Positions 32,198 to 40,701 of a stretch of 64,000 bases of DNA are shown one piece after another; position 1 is the first letter of the stretch; each line of letters begins with the position of its first letter. Origin of the DNA: Halobacterium rubrum (lineage in GTDB: Archaea; Halobacteriota; Halobacteria; Halobacteriales; Halobacteriaceae); contig NZ_JAJQQZ010000002.1 of NCBI RefSeq assembly GCF_021729015.1, positions 496,001 through 560,000 on the forward strand, in the 5' to 3' direction. The notes beneath the pieces were generated by a model. It was not told the DNA's origin, did no database searches, and was given only the letters and a program-made list of their open reading frames with translations. The position numbers and the translations under genes were made by a program.

Positions 32198-32354
32198 GGG
32201 CGGTTTTCCAGGCGGGGCGGCTAAAGCGACCCGGTACCCCGAACGGTCGCCGGTAGTCGGGCGCCGGTCGGGGCTGCGGGCCAGCGACGGCGGATTCGCG
32301 GCGACGGTTCGAAGCCTTTATTCGCGCGCTGACCCTGAGCAACGGGTAGTAACT

Positions 32355-32885
32355 ATGTCCGAGAAGCCGGCTTCCATGTACCGGAAGATCGACAAGCCGT
32401 CGTACACGCGGCGGGACTACGTCACCGGCATCCCCGGTTCGAAGATCGCCCAGCACCAGATGGGCGACCTGCAGGCCGACGCCGACGAGTACCCCGTCCA
32501 GATCAGCCTCGTGCCCGAGGAGCAGTGCCAGCTCCGCCACGGCTCGCTGGAGGCTGCGCGGCTGTCCGCGAACCGCCACCTCATCAAGGAGCTCGGTGAG
32601 GGCAACTACAAGATGCAGCTGCGCAAGTTCCCCCACCAGATCATCCGGGAGAACAAGCAGGCGACCGGCGCGGGTGCGGACCGTGTCTCCGACGGGATGC
32701 GGCAGGCGTTCGGCGTCCCGGTCGGGACCGCCGCCCGCATCTACCCTGGCGAGCAGCTGTTCACGGCGTACTGCGACGTCGAGCAGGCGGAAGCCGTCAA
32801 GGAGGCGTTCCGCCGCGCGTACAACAAGATCACGCCGCCGTGCAAGATCAACGTCGAGCGCGGCGAAGAGCTGCTCGTCCGGTAA
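32355..32885 (+). CDS. rpl10e: Large ribosomal subunit protein uL16 (L10e)
   Basis: The 176-residue protein begins [31 protein letters not shown] and continues with [21 protein letters not shown] and [30 protein letters not shown], the archaeal/eukaryotic L10e signature. It binds 23S rRNA near the peptidyl transferase centre. Full length. A TATA-like CTTTATTC lies about 35 nt upstream, giving a leader of about ten bases. Codon use is strongly biased, as expected for high expression. The gene stands alone, as usual in haloarchaea. Confidence 0.97.
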   Translation: MSEKPASMYRKIDKPSYTRRDYVTGIPGSKIAQHQMGDLQADADEYPVQISLVPEEQCQLRHGSLEAARLSANRHLIKELGEGNYKMQLRKFPHQIIRENKQATGAGADRVSDGMRQAFGVPVGTAARIYPGEQLFTAYCDVEQAEAVKEAFRRAYNKITPPCKINVERGEELLVR

Positions 32886-32996
32886 CGGAGCGGCAGTCCG
32901 AGACGCCGGCTTCTCCCGGTTCCTCGGTCCTTTTCACCGGTTTCCGTGTTCGCCAGTAGCGGCGGCTTTTTCCTCCGGGCGTCCCGAGTAAGTGGT

Positions 32997-33857
32997 ATGC
33001 TGGGGCTGGCGGTCGCCAACGACGCGGAGACGTTCGAGCGGATGCGCGGGCCGCTGGCCGACCGCGGGATTCGCGCCGAGCACGTCTCCGTGGAGAGCGA
33101 GGTGACGCACCTCGGGGACCCGCCCGTGGACGCGTCGCGGTTCGACGCCGGGTTCGTCTACCCGGGCCGCCTGATGGAGGGCGGAGTAGTCGACGCGTTC
33201 CTCGACGTGCCGTGGGTGAACGACCGCGCGGCAGTGCTGCGGTCGCGGAACAAGGCGGGGGCGCTGGCGGCGCTGGACGCGGCCGGGGTGCCGGTGCCGG
33301 AGACCGTCTACGTCTCGAACCCGGCTGACGCCGGCGAGATCAGGGACGTGTTCGCAAAACTGGAGCCGCCCGTGGTCGTGAAGCCGAACTCGACGACCCG
33401 GGGGGTGGGCGTGACGAAAGTCCACGACCCGGACTCGCTGGACGGCGTCACGGACTACCTCGAGCTGGTCCACGACTACCGGGCGACCGGCGACAAGTCC
33501 TACCTCGTCCAAGAGTTCCTGGCGGACGCCGTCGACTACCGCGTGATGGTGCTGGACGGCGAGGTCGTCGGCGCGGTCCGGCGGGACTCCCCGGGCTGGA
33601 AGCACAACGTCCACGGCGGCGCGACCGCGACGGGCGTCGACCTCCCGGAGCGGCTGCGCGCGCTCGCCGTCGACGCCGCCGACGCGCTCGACATCGACTT
33701 CCTCGGCGTGGATATCCTCGCGACCGACGAGTACGCGGTCGTCTCCGAGACGAACGCGCGCCCGACCATCGACGACGAGGCGAAGTACGAGGACGGCTTC
33801 TACGACAGGCTGGCGGCGCTGATTCGGCGGACGGCAGAACAGGAAGACGCGGCGTAG
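32997..33857 (+). CDS. RimK-family ATP-grasp ligase
   Basis: The product has 286 residues from the ATG at 32997 (MLGLAVANDAETFERM). The ATP-grasp signature is clear: NKAGALAALDAAGVPVPETV, VVVKPNSTTRGVGVTKV, YLVQEFLADAVDYRVMVLDGEVVGAVRRDS and FLGVDILATDEYAVVSETNARPTID with the magnesium ligands. RimK-type enzymes add glutamate or other amino acids to proteins or cofactors, including F420 and tetrahydromethanopterin; LysX/ArgX-like roles need a carrier protein, not seen here. The role is therefore open. It converges with the Hsp20 gene with a 15-bp gap. Confidence 0.85.
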   Translation: MLGLAVANDAETFERMRGPLADRGIRAEHVSVESEVTHLGDPPVDASRFDAGFVYPGRLMEGGVVDAFLDVPWVNDRAAVLRSRNKAGALAALDAAGVPVPETVYVSNPADAGEIRDVFAKLEPPVVVKPNSTTRGVGVTKVHDPDSLDGVTDYLELVHDYRATGDKSYLVQEFLADAVDYRVMVLDGEVVGAVRRDSPGWKHNVHGGATATGVDLPERLRALAVDAADALDIDFLGVDILATDEYAVVSETNARPTIDDEAKYEDGFYDRLAALIRRTAEQEDAA

Positions 33858-33872
33858 CGGCGGGCCGCGGGC

Positions 33873-34259
33873 TTACTTGACGTCGATGTTCGTCGACGTG
33901 TCCGTGCGGTCGAACGCGACCTCGAGGACGCCGTTGTTGTACGTGGCTTCCCCGGAGCGCGCGTCGACGCGGCCCGGCAACTCGATGCGTTCGTCGTACT
34001 CGCGGTGGCCGGAGTGCGCGCTGACGGTGACGGAGTCGCCGTCGCACTGGATGGAGATGTCCTCCTTCTCGACGCCCGGCAGGTCCGCGATGACGCGGAC
34101 GTCGTCGTCGGTCTCGTGGACGTCGACGTGCGTGCTGGACGCGAAGCCGCTCTGGTCGCCGCGCTCGAGGCCCTGCCCTTCGCCCATCATCTCTTCCATC
34201 ATCCGCTCGATCTCCCGGAAGATGTCGTCGAACGGGTCGTCCCGGTCGTCGCGTCTCAT
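33873..34259 (-). CDS. Small heat-shock protein, Hsp20 family
   Basis: The 128-residue protein has a short N-terminal region with methionine-rich helix (ERMMEEMMGEG), then an alpha-crystallin domain: HVDVHETDDDVRVIADLPGVEKEDISIQCDGDSVTVSA and the C-terminal GEATYNNGVLEVAFDR. It would bind unfolded proteins to prevent aggregation. The IxI tail motif common in the family is reduced to NIDVK. Acidic and complete. Transcribed alone. Confidence 0.9.
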   Translation of the reverse strand: MRRDDRDDPFDDIFREIERMMEEMMGEGQGLERGDQSGFASSTHVDVHETDDDVRVIADLPGVEKEDISIQCDGDSVTVSAHSGHREYDERIELPGRVDARSGEATYNNGVLEVAFDRTDTSTNIDVK

Positions 34260-34334
34260 GGCCCGGGCTAGGAGTGGACTGTGGAAAAGGGTTCGGGCTG
34301 TGTGAGCCTCCGTCTGGCGCGACGATGACGAGCG

Positions 34335-35342
34335 TCAGATGCCGAGGGCGTCGTTCGTCGTAGCGACGGACTCCTCGGCGTCAAGCTCGCCGGTGATAGC
34401 GCGGACGGCGTCGACGTTCTCGGGGACGACGTCAGACTCCTGGTGGATGGCCTGGAAGCAGTAGAAGTCCGGGCCCTCCATCGTGACGGACTCGCCCCAG
34501 AGGCAGTTCTCCCAGAGGTCGCCGCGGGGCCGGCCCATGTCGTTGGCGTACTCCTTGAGGGGGCCGGTGCCCTCGATGCCGAGGTCCGCGTCGAGGACCA
34601 TGATGCGGGACTGGCCGGCGAGCACGTCGCGGACCTCGTCGGCGTCGGGTTCGCTCTCGAGGGTGACGTTGACGCTGTGCATGTGCATCAGCGTCGCTGG
34701 CACCTTCATGCCGAGCGTGTCGATGTCGAGGTCGGGGAAGATGGTCTCGACGTCGGGGCCGTGGTGGCTCGGAATCGTGATGGGGTCCGGGAGGATGTCG
34801 TTGATGGGGCCGCGGTCGGTCTGGGCGGGGTCGCCACCGCGGCGCACGAGCGTCGTCCGCACCTTCTCGACGCCGTACTCCTCGCGGAGCGGGGCGAGCA
34901 GGCGGGAAAGCCCCGTCGTGTTGCAGGAGACGACGCGGACGTGGTCGGCGCCCTCGGCCGCGGCGAAGTTCGAGCGGGCGTTGAACGAGACGTCCGCGAC
35001 GTCGGCGTCCTCGCCGCCCTGGTAGATGGCGGGCGTGTCGTGTTTCTCGTAGAGGCTGCGGTTCTGCGCGCCGATGCCCGAGGGCGTGGCGTCGACGACG
35101 ACGTCGCTGTCGGCGACGAGTTCGTCGACGAGCCCGGCGGTCTCGATGCCGGCCTCGGGGAACTGCTCCGCGCGGTCCTCGACGGCGGCGTAGAGGTCGA
35201 ACCCGCGCTCGCGGGCCTGTCTGGCCTCGTAGTTCGGGCGGGTCTTGGCGACGCCCGCCACCGTCATGTCGGGCTGGGCGTCGACGGCGTCCGCGACGCG
35301 CTTCCCGATGGTGCCGTAGCCGTTGATGCCGACGCGAATCAT
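34335..35342 (-). CDS. gap: Glyceraldehyde-3-phosphate dehydrogenase, archaeal type II
   Basis: The 335-residue protein starts [20 protein letters not shown], with the cofactor-binding glycine motif. The catalytic cysteine is in [11 protein letters not shown] (Cys140). [16 protein letters not shown] and the substrate-binding end [19 protein letters not shown] match archaeal type II enzymes, which use either NAD or NADP and act in gluconeogenesis. In Haloferax, the homologous gene lies near the HVO_0476-type zinc-finger gene, and such a gene is present here at 37006, supporting synteny. Complete. Confidence 0.95.
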   Translation of the reverse strand: MIRVGINGYGTIGKRVADAVDAQPDMTVAGVAKTRPNYEARQARERGFDLYAAVEDRAEQFPEAGIETAGLVDELVADSDVVVDATPSGIGAQNRSLYEKHDTPAIYQGGEDADVADVSFNARSNFAAAEGADHVRVVSCNTTGLSRLLAPLREEYGVEKVRTTLVRRGGDPAQTDRGPINDILPDPITIPSHHGPDVETIFPDLDIDTLGMKVPATLMHMHSVNVTLESEPDADEVRDVLAGQSRIMVLDADLGIEGTGPLKEYANDMGRPRGDLWENCLWGESVTMEGPDFYCFQAIHQESDVVPENVDAVRAITGELDAEESVATTNDALGI

Positions 35343-35482
35343 GTACTGGAGTCTGCCACGGGACGCCGGATAACCGTTTCGAGGTCGCTGTGCGTCGATT
35401 TACCGAGGTTCGAGTAAACTGAGTCCGTGTGGTGTGGTGGCGAAGCACTTTCGACCCGCGAGCACGTAGTTGCGGCTGCAGT

Positions 35483-35584
35483 ATGTCCGAGCGCGAGACC
35501 GAGCGCGAGGACTGGCAGCTCCCGGAGAACGCGGAGGTGCAGCTAGACCTGTTCGAGGACGTCGAGGAGCCGTCGGACGTGTGA
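35483..35584 (+). CDS. Small acidic protein, 33 residues
   Basis: This short open frame starts with ATG at 35483 and encodes 33 residues: MSERETEREDWQLPENAE, then VQLDLFEDVEEPSDV. Its strong acidity and codon pattern (third-position G/C) look coding, and short acidic proteins of this kind are conserved in haloarchaea. It is too short for a functional inference. It lies between divergent gap and the peptidase gene, in the latter's direction. Confidence 0.5.
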   Translation: MSERETEREDWQLPENAEVQLDLFEDVEEPSDV

Positions 35585-35643
35585 CGCCCACCCACCCCAC
35601 ATTTCTCGAAAACGCTATCCGGGCCGCGGACGCACGTCTGGAC

Positions 35644-36597
35644 ATGAGTGACTTGCGTGCGGCCGCGGAGACGGCAGTCGAACAGTGCCTCGGCCTCGCG
35701 GCCGACGAGACCTGCGTGGTCGTCACCGACGACGACCGCGAGCGCATCGGCGACGCGCTGTACGAGGTCGCCAGCGAGGTCAGCGACGACACCGCCGTCC
35801 TCCAGTATCCGACCGGCGACCAGCACGGCGAGGAGCCGCCGGCGCCGGTCGCCGCAGCGATGAAGGACGCCGACGTGTTCCTCGCGCCGACCACGAAGAG
35901 CCTGAGTCACACGCGCGCCCGAGGCGCCGCCAACGACGCCGGCGCCCGGGGCGCCACCCTCCCCGGCATCACCGAGGACGTGTTCACGACGGGGCTGGAC
36001 GCCGACTACGAGACCATCGAAGCCCACTGCGAGGACGTGCTCGCGCAGGTCGCGGACGCCGACGAGGTCCGGGTCACGACGCCCGCCGGCACCGACATCA
36101 CGTTCGAGGCCGGCGACCGCGAGTGGCGCGACGACACCGGCATCGTCCACGACGACGGCGACTTCTCGAACCTCCCCGCCGGCGAGGTGTTCGTGTCGCC
36201 CGAGGACGCCAACGGCACGTACGTCGTCGACGGTACGATGATGCCCCACGGCAAGCTCGACGACGACGAGGCGCTGCGCTTCGAGGTCGCTGACGGCTTC
36301 GTCACCGACATCTCGGACGACCAGGTCCGCGAGCAGGTCGAGGCCGCCAGCAACGAAGTCGGCGAGGACGCCTACAACCTCGCGGAGCTCGGCATCGGCA
36401 CGAACGTCGCCGTCACCGACCTGGTGGGGAGCGTCCTGCTCGACGAGAAGGCCGCCGGCACCGTCCACATCGCCATCGGCGACGACGCCGGCATCGGCGG
36501 CGACACCGACGCGCCCCTCCACCTCGACGGCATCATCCGGGAGCCCACGGTTTTCGCCGACGGGGAGGTCGTAGACCTCCCAGCAGTCGAGCGGTAA
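35644..36597 (+). CDS. M29-like aminopeptidase family protein
   Basis: The product has 317 residues. The C-terminal two thirds recall M29/leucyl aminopeptidase-like proteins: LAPTTKSLSHTRARGAANDAGARGATLPGITEDVF, the middle YVVDGTMMPHGKLDDDEALRFEV, and LAELGIGTNVAVTDLVGSVLLDEKAAGTVHIAIGD followed by PLHLDGIIREP with His/Asp ligands. These match family members in which Glu, His and Asp bind metals, but the protein is shorter than bacterial M29 peptidases (about 400 residues), so enzymatic activity is uncertain. It is followed by a 408-bp noncoding stretch. Confidence 0.7.
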   Translation: MSDLRAAAETAVEQCLGLAADETCVVVTDDDRERIGDALYEVASEVSDDTAVLQYPTGDQHGEEPPAPVAAAMKDADVFLAPTTKSLSHTRARGAANDAGARGATLPGITEDVFTTGLDADYETIEAHCEDVLAQVADADEVRVTTPAGTDITFEAGDREWRDDTGIVHDDGDFSNLPAGEVFVSPEDANGTYVVDGTMMPHGKLDDDEALRFEVADGFVTDISDDQVREQVEAASNEVGEDAYNLAELGIGTNVAVTDLVGSVLLDEKAAGTVHIAIGDDAGIGGDTDAPLHLDGIIREPTVFADGEVVDLPAVER

Positions 36598-36706
36598 CGC
36601 CGCGAGACGGGGAAGAAGTCGAACTGCCGAGCCCGTAATAACGGACTGGGCAGCCGACAGAATCGGCCTACCGGCCATCCGGTATCGGGAGGACTGAAAG
36701 GGGCGG

Positions 36707-36895
36707 CGGGCTCGCCAGCCGAGACGAAGTAAGCACGCGAGCACAGCGAGCGCGCGTGGTTCGAGGGACGCACAGCGTCTCTCGTCACTGAGCGAATCGA
36801 AGATTCGCGAGGGCTGCGAACGCTACGCGTTCGCCCGCTCTCGAAAGAGCGCTTCACGCTCTTTCGGCGACAGCGAGACGCAGGCGGCGAGCCCG
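36707..36895. repeat. Five consecutive hairpins enclosed by an outer inverted repeat
   Basis: The gap from 36598 to 37005 has no gene. Within it, CGGGCTCGCC (36707-36716) and GGCGAGCCCG (36886-36895) form an outer 10-bp inverted repeat. Inside lie five separate palindromes: CACGCG/CGCGTG (36734-36758); CGAGGGACG/CGTCTCTCG (36762-36784, one G-T); GCGAATC/GATTCGC (36792-36808); GCGAACG/CGTTCGC (36816-36834, extended by GG/CC); and CGAAAGAGCG/CGCTCTTTCG (36842-36866). The first has an AGCACAGCGAG loop, similar to the tRNA-associated elements. Confidence 0.85.
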
Positions 36896-37005
36896 TCGGG
36901 GCTTTCTACACCAGATCATCAGAGTGAGGACTCCGAAAACCAGAATTACAGGATTCCCCTGCTAGACTCCGCGCGTTTTTACGTCCGGACGGACAATTCG
37001 TCTGT

Positions 37006-37671
37006 ATGAACGACGTAGTTGACGCTGGGGAGCAGGTCGGACTGTCGTGTCCGTCCTGTTCTCCGGACCTGGAGACGGTCCACGAGGTCTTGACGACCGG
37101 CGGGGGCCACGCGACAGTCGAGTGCGGGGAGTGCGGGCACGTCCACAAGGAGAGCCTGGAGAGCGAGGACACCGAGGCCGTCGACGTGGTGGTGTCGCAG
37201 GACGGCGAGTCGTTCACGGGCCGGACCGAGTTCGACCCGGAGGAGACGGTGTACGAGGGCGACGAGTTCATCGTGGAGACCGAGGAGACCATCGCGCAGG
37301 TCCGTGTCACGAGCATCGAGGTCGGCCCCGAGGACCGGACGACGCGCGCGGACGTCGAGGACGTCGAGACCGTCTGGACGCGCGCCGTGGACAACGTCTC
37401 CGTGGACGTGACCGTCCACCCGAAGGAGGGCAGCGACGAGGGCAGTCGGAGTCTGGAAGTCCACGTGCCAGGCGACTTCGAGTTCGTCGTCGGGGAGACC
37501 GCCGAGTTCGGCGACGAGGAGTTCGAGGTGGAGGGCATCCACGTCCGAGAGTCCGCCGAGGGCGACTACAAGTTCCCGAAGCTCGGGGAGGCCGGTGACA
37601 CGGTGTTCGCGAAGGACGTGAAACGCGTCTACGGCGCGGACGAGTCCAGCGCCGCCTGGTCCGCCTGGTAA
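37006..37671 (+). CDS. HVO_0476-family zinc-finger protein
   Basis: The 221-residue protein has an N-terminal zinc ribbon with Cys15, Cys18, Cys40 and Cys43 (LSCPSC and VECGECGH). Beta-rich domains follow (HKESLESEDTEAVDVVVSQDGE to KFPKLGEAGDTVFAKDVKRVYG). It belongs to a conserved haloarchaeal family named after the Haloferax gene HVO_0476; function unknown, probably nucleic-acid or ribosome related because of the ribbon. A TTTTTACG box about 28 nt upstream of the ATG fits a leaderless start. It is followed by the isoaspartate methyltransferase gene (19-bp gap), probably as an operon. Confidence 0.85.
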   Translation: MNDVVDAGEQVGLSCPSCSPDLETVHEVLTTGGGHATVECGECGHVHKESLESEDTEAVDVVVSQDGESFTGRTEFDPEETVYEGDEFIVETEETIAQVRVTSIEVGPEDRTTRADVEDVETVWTRAVDNVSVDVTVHPKEGSDEGSRSLEVHVPGDFEFVVGETAEFGDEEFEVEGIHVRESAEGDYKFPKLGEAGDTVFAKDVKRVYGADESSAAWSAW

Positions 37672-37690
37672 CGAGGAGAGGTATCCAGAG

Positions 37691-38338
37691 ATGTCGGACA
37701 GAGCCAGCGAGCGGGCGGCGCTCGCCGACGCGCTCGCCCGCCGGCCGAACGTCAGCGACCGGGCCGCAGATGCCATCCGAACCGTGCCCCGCCACGAGTT
37801 CGTGCCAGCGGGCAAGCGGTCGTCGGCGTACGACGACCGGCCGCTGCCCATCGGCGAGGGCGCGACCATCAGCGCGCCGCACATGGTCGCCATCGTCGCG
37901 ACCCACCTCGACCTCCGCGAAGGCGATACGGTCCTCGAAATCGGGACGGGCTGTGGTTACCACGCCGCGGTGACGGCCGAGCTGGCCGGCGCCGAGAACG
38001 TCTACTCGGTGGAGTACGTCGACGAGCTCGCCGAGCGCGCGAGGCAGACGCTCGCCGACACCGGCTACGGCGACGTCTCGGTTCGGGTGGGGGACGGCCA
38101 CGACGGCTGGCCCGAGCACGCGCCGTACGACGCTGCCTACCTGACGTGCGCGGCGGCCGAGTTCCCCGGCGCGGTCGTCGACCAAGTAGAGACGGACGGG
38201 CGAGTGGTCGCACCCATCGGGACGGGCCGCCAGCGGCTCGTCGTCGGCGAGAAGCGCGCAGACGGCGGCCTCGACACGACCGACGAGGGCGCGGTGCGGT
38301 TCGTGCAGATGCAGGGCGGCGACGGCGAGGACGACTGA
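37691..38338 (+). CDS. pcm: Protein-L-isoaspartate O-methyltransferase
   Basis: The 215-residue protein shows the family N terminus VSDRAADAIRTVPRHEFVPAGKRSSAYDD, RPLPIGEGATISAPHMVA, and the SAM-binding motif DTVLEIGTGCGYHAAVTAELAG. YDAAYLTCAAAEFP and VVAPIGTGRQRLVV complete it. It methylates damaged isoaspartyl residues as the first step of repair. All conserved residues are present. It follows the zinc-finger gene and is separated from the related gene at 39406 by a methyltransferase-like gene. Confidence 0.93.
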   Translation: MSDRASERAALADALARRPNVSDRAADAIRTVPRHEFVPAGKRSSAYDDRPLPIGEGATISAPHMVAIVATHLDLREGDTVLEIGTGCGYHAAVTAELAGAENVYSVEYVDELAERARQTLADTGYGDVSVRVGDGHDGWPEHAPYDAAYLTCAAAEFPGAVVDQVETDGRVVAPIGTGRQRLVVGEKRADGGLDTTDEGAVRFVQMQGGDGEDD

Positions 38339-38375
38339 GCGGAGCGTGCCACTCGCGGCAGCCGCCGCTGGCTAT

Positions 38376-38423
38376 CGGGTCAGCCGCCGTGCTACCTGCC
38401 GGGTCGGCCGCCGGGCTACCTGC
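38376..38423 (+). repeat. Two tandem 24-bp imperfect repeats
   Basis: CGGGTCAGCCGCCGTGCTACCTGC is followed directly by a copy differing at two positions, with a truncated third start afterwards. Each contains GCTACCTGC. It lies in the spacer between pcm and the next gene. No role is evident. Confidence 0.6.
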
Positions 38424-38466
38424 CGGGGCCGCCCCACTTTTTCCGCGCGGACGCCGTGCGCCCGGT

Positions 38467-39384
38467 ATGGACGACTACCGCGAACTGCTGTTGCTGCGGG
38501 CGGCCCGCGAGACCGGGGTGCTGGACGCGCTGGTTTCCACTGCCGACACGCCCGGTGAGGTCGCCGAGCAGGCGGGCGTGACCGAGCGCGCCGCCGAGCA
38601 GACCGTCGGCGCGCTCGTCGACCTCGGCTTTCTGGAGTGGGTCGGCGGCGCCGTCCAGCCGACCAACCGCATGCTCGGGTTCGTCACGAAGACCGACGTG
38701 CGCTCCGTCGGCTCGCTCCCCCGAGCGCTGGACGTGGCGGGCGCGCTCGTGGACCTCCCCGACGCGATGCAGTCGGGTGACCCGGCGGCGTTCGGCGTCG
38801 ACGACGAGACGGCGCGCCGGAATCGGCTCGGCGCTGCTGCTGCCCGGGACACCGCCGACGTGCGAGCGGCGGTGACGGCGGCGGTCCGCGAGCACCCCGA
38901 GGCCGACTCGGTGCTCGTCGTCGGCGACGACGCCGGCCAGCACGCCGTCGAGTTCGCGCGCCGCGGCTTCGACGCGGCGCTGCGCCACGAGACCGACGTC
39001 GTCGACGCGCTCCGTCCGCTGCTGGCGCCCGAACCGGTCGAACTCGTCGCGGGTCCCGTCCCGGAGCCCGTCGACGCGGATGCCGACCTCGTCGTGCTAC
39101 CACACGCCCTCGCGGAGCGAAGCGACGAGGAGGCAAGCGAGGTGCTCGCTGCCGCCCGGGAGTCCGCGAGCGAGGACGGCGGCGTCGTGGTCGCCATCGA
39201 TACGTTTGGCAGCGACCCCGGACTGACCGCCGAGCTGCTCGCGACGACGACTGGCGGCGCCGTCCGCGAGCCGGAGACGGTCGCGGCGTGGTTCGAGGAC
39301 GCCGAGCTCGCAGACACGGGCACCGCGGACGTGCCGGGAACGGGCTACGGCGTGGTGGCCGGTCGCAGGCGCGCAGTTCAATAG
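38467..39384 (+). CDS. Winged-helix methyltransferase-like protein
   Basis: The 305-residue protein starts with MDDYRELLLLRAARETGVLDALVS, then a winged helix (TPGEVAEQAGVTERAAEQTVGALVDLGFL), as in the dimerisation domain of plant-type O-methyltransferases. The C-terminal half has a Rossmann-like stretch (DSVLVVGDDAGQHAVEFARRGF; VVLPHALAERSDEEASEVLAAAR) in which the usual SAM motif GxGxG is altered to VGDDAGQ, so it may not bind SAM normally. Function is unknown. It sits between two isoaspartate-methyltransferase homologues on the same strand, which suggests a shared transcript. Confidence 0.7.
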   Translation: MDDYRELLLLRAARETGVLDALVSTADTPGEVAEQAGVTERAAEQTVGALVDLGFLEWVGGAVQPTNRMLGFVTKTDVRSVGSLPRALDVAGALVDLPDAMQSGDPAAFGVDDETARRNRLGAAAARDTADVRAAVTAAVREHPEADSVLVVGDDAGQHAVEFARRGFDAALRHETDVVDALRPLLAPEPVELVAGPVPEPVDADADLVVLPHALAERSDEEASEVLAAARESASEDGGVVVAIDTFGSDPGLTAELLATTTGGAVREPETVAAWFEDAELADTGTADVPGTGYGVVAGRRRAVQ

Positions 39385-39405
39385 GCTGCGGGCGGAACTT
39401 CCGCC

Positions 39406-40149
39406 ATGGAGTTCGCGGCGCTGCGCGAGGAGATGGTCGACAGCCTCCTCCACGAGGGGACGGCCTTGCCGGACGCACGGCCGGCGGACGCGGCGATGCG
39501 CGCGGTGCCCCGCCACGAGTTCGTCGACGCCGACCACCGCGCGTACACCGACCAGTCGTTCGAACATCAGGGAACGCGGGTGCTCCCGCCGTCGACGGTC
39601 GCCCGGCTGGTCGCCGCACTCGAACCACGCGAGGGCGACGACGTGCTCGTCGTCGGCGCCGGTGTCGGGTACACGGTCGCGGTGCTCGCCGAGATTGTCG
39701 GCCCCGAGCACGTCCACGCCGTCGACATCGACCGCCAGCTCGTCTACGACGCCCGCGGGAACCTCGCGGACGCCGGCTACGGCGACGTGCTCGTGGACTG
39801 CCGGGACGGCGCCGAAGGCCTCCCGGAGTACGCGCCGTTCGACCGTGTGCTGGTGGAGGCGGCGGCGGTCGGCGCGCCGCCAGCGCTGCTCGAACAGCTC
39901 GCCGACGACGACGGCCGGCTGGTGTTCCCCGAGGGGACGGGCGACCAGCGGCTGGTGTCCGTCGACGCGAGCGGGGAGACTGTCGGCGTCCACGGCCCGG
40001 TGGCGTTCGCGCCGCTGCTGGTGGACGGCGAACAGGCCAGCGCCGTTGAGCGCAACCGCACCGTCCGGGAGGACCGCGAGCGCGCGGCGAAGGCCGCCGA
40101 GTCGCGGCGAGGCTGGGAGCGCGACTGGATCGACTGGGACGACTACTGA
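39406..40149 (+). CDS. Second isoaspartate methyltransferase homologue
   Basis: The product has 247 residues. It is clearly related to Pcm (RPADAAMRAVPRHEFVDADHRAYTDQSFEHQGTRVLPPSTVARLVAAL, DVLVVGAGVGYTVAVLAEIVG, RVLVEAAAVGAPPALLEQLADDDGRLVFPEG) and has a C-terminal extension with a charged helix ending RRGWERDWIDWDDY. The SAM motif GAGVGY differs slightly from the GTGCGY of the other copy. This is a paralogue probably acting on a different target. Its 3' end overlaps the convergent carboxypeptidase-like gene by 7 bp. Confidence 0.85.
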   Translation: MEFAALREEMVDSLLHEGTALPDARPADAAMRAVPRHEFVDADHRAYTDQSFEHQGTRVLPPSTVARLVAALEPREGDDVLVVGAGVGYTVAVLAEIVGPEHVHAVDIDRQLVYDARGNLADAGYGDVLVDCRDGAEGLPEYAPFDRVLVEAAAVGAPPALLEQLADDDGRLVFPEGTGDQRLVSVDASGETVGVHGPVAFAPLLVDGEQASAVERNRTVREDRERAAKAAESRRGWERDWIDWDDY

Positions 40150-40625
40150 CGGACCACCAGGAGGTTCGTGTTCTCGCGGCGGTCGACGTACTGGTCGCCG
40201 GCCGGCGGCTTCAGCGAGATGCGTAGCGTGCCGTCGGCCTGGTTCGGGCCGAGTTCGGGCGCGATGTCGAGGCTGGCGGTGCCGTCGTCCCCCGTCGTCG
40301 CGGTGGCGACGCCGTCGAGGTCGGCGGTCCCGCTCTTCACGACGACGGTCGCGCCGGAGACGGGGTCGCCGTCTGCGTCTACGGCCGTCACGTTGACGGT
40401 CTGCTCGCCGGGTTCGACGACGTCCGGGCTGGGTTTCGCGTCGAGTTCGCTGACGGCGAGCGTGTTCACGCCGTTGACCATGCTGAGCATCACGCTGAGC
40501 GCGGCGACGCCGACGACGAACGCGACGACGAGCCGGACTGGCAGCCCCTCGATGCCGCGGTCGTCGTCGGCGAACTGGCCGAGCGCGAGCCGGCGCCGGA
40601 GCCGGTCTGGGAACGAGTCGAACAC
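40143..40625 (-). CDS. Membrane-anchored beta-sandwich protein (carboxypeptidase-regulatory-like)
   Basis: The product has 160 residues from a GTG at 40625 (read MFDSFPDRLRRRLALGQFADDDRG). One membrane segment (VVAFVVGVAALSVMLSMV) is followed by an external Ig-like/CarboxypepD_reg domain: VVEPGEQTVNVTAVDADGDPVSGATVVVKSG and ATTGDDGTASLDIAPEL. A longer start at ATG 40703 exists, but it would overlap the start codon of the divergent gene (CATG on both strands). A TTTATC box 26-31 nt before 40625 favours the shorter form. Function unknown; such proteins are surface-exposed. Confidence 0.65.
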   Translation of the reverse strand: MFDSFPDRLRRRLALGQFADDDRGIEGLPVRLVVAFVVGVAALSVMLSMVNGVNTLAVSELDAKPSPDVVEPGEQTVNVTAVDADGDPVSGATVVVKSGTADLDGVATATTGDDGTASLDIAPELGPNQADGTLRISLKPPAGDQYVDRRENTNLLVVRQ

Positions 40626-40701
40626 GGCCCGGAGTGGTCCCGCTCTCGCTGATAAAGGCTCGTGCGAGGGTTCTTCCGTGGAGACGGGACCACTCCGGGA
40701 C

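Noticed and set aside
36598-37005. A small protein gene in the gap.
   Set aside because: Open frames there cross the hairpins and are rich in Arg/Ser without codon bias; structured noncoding DNA explains the stretch better.
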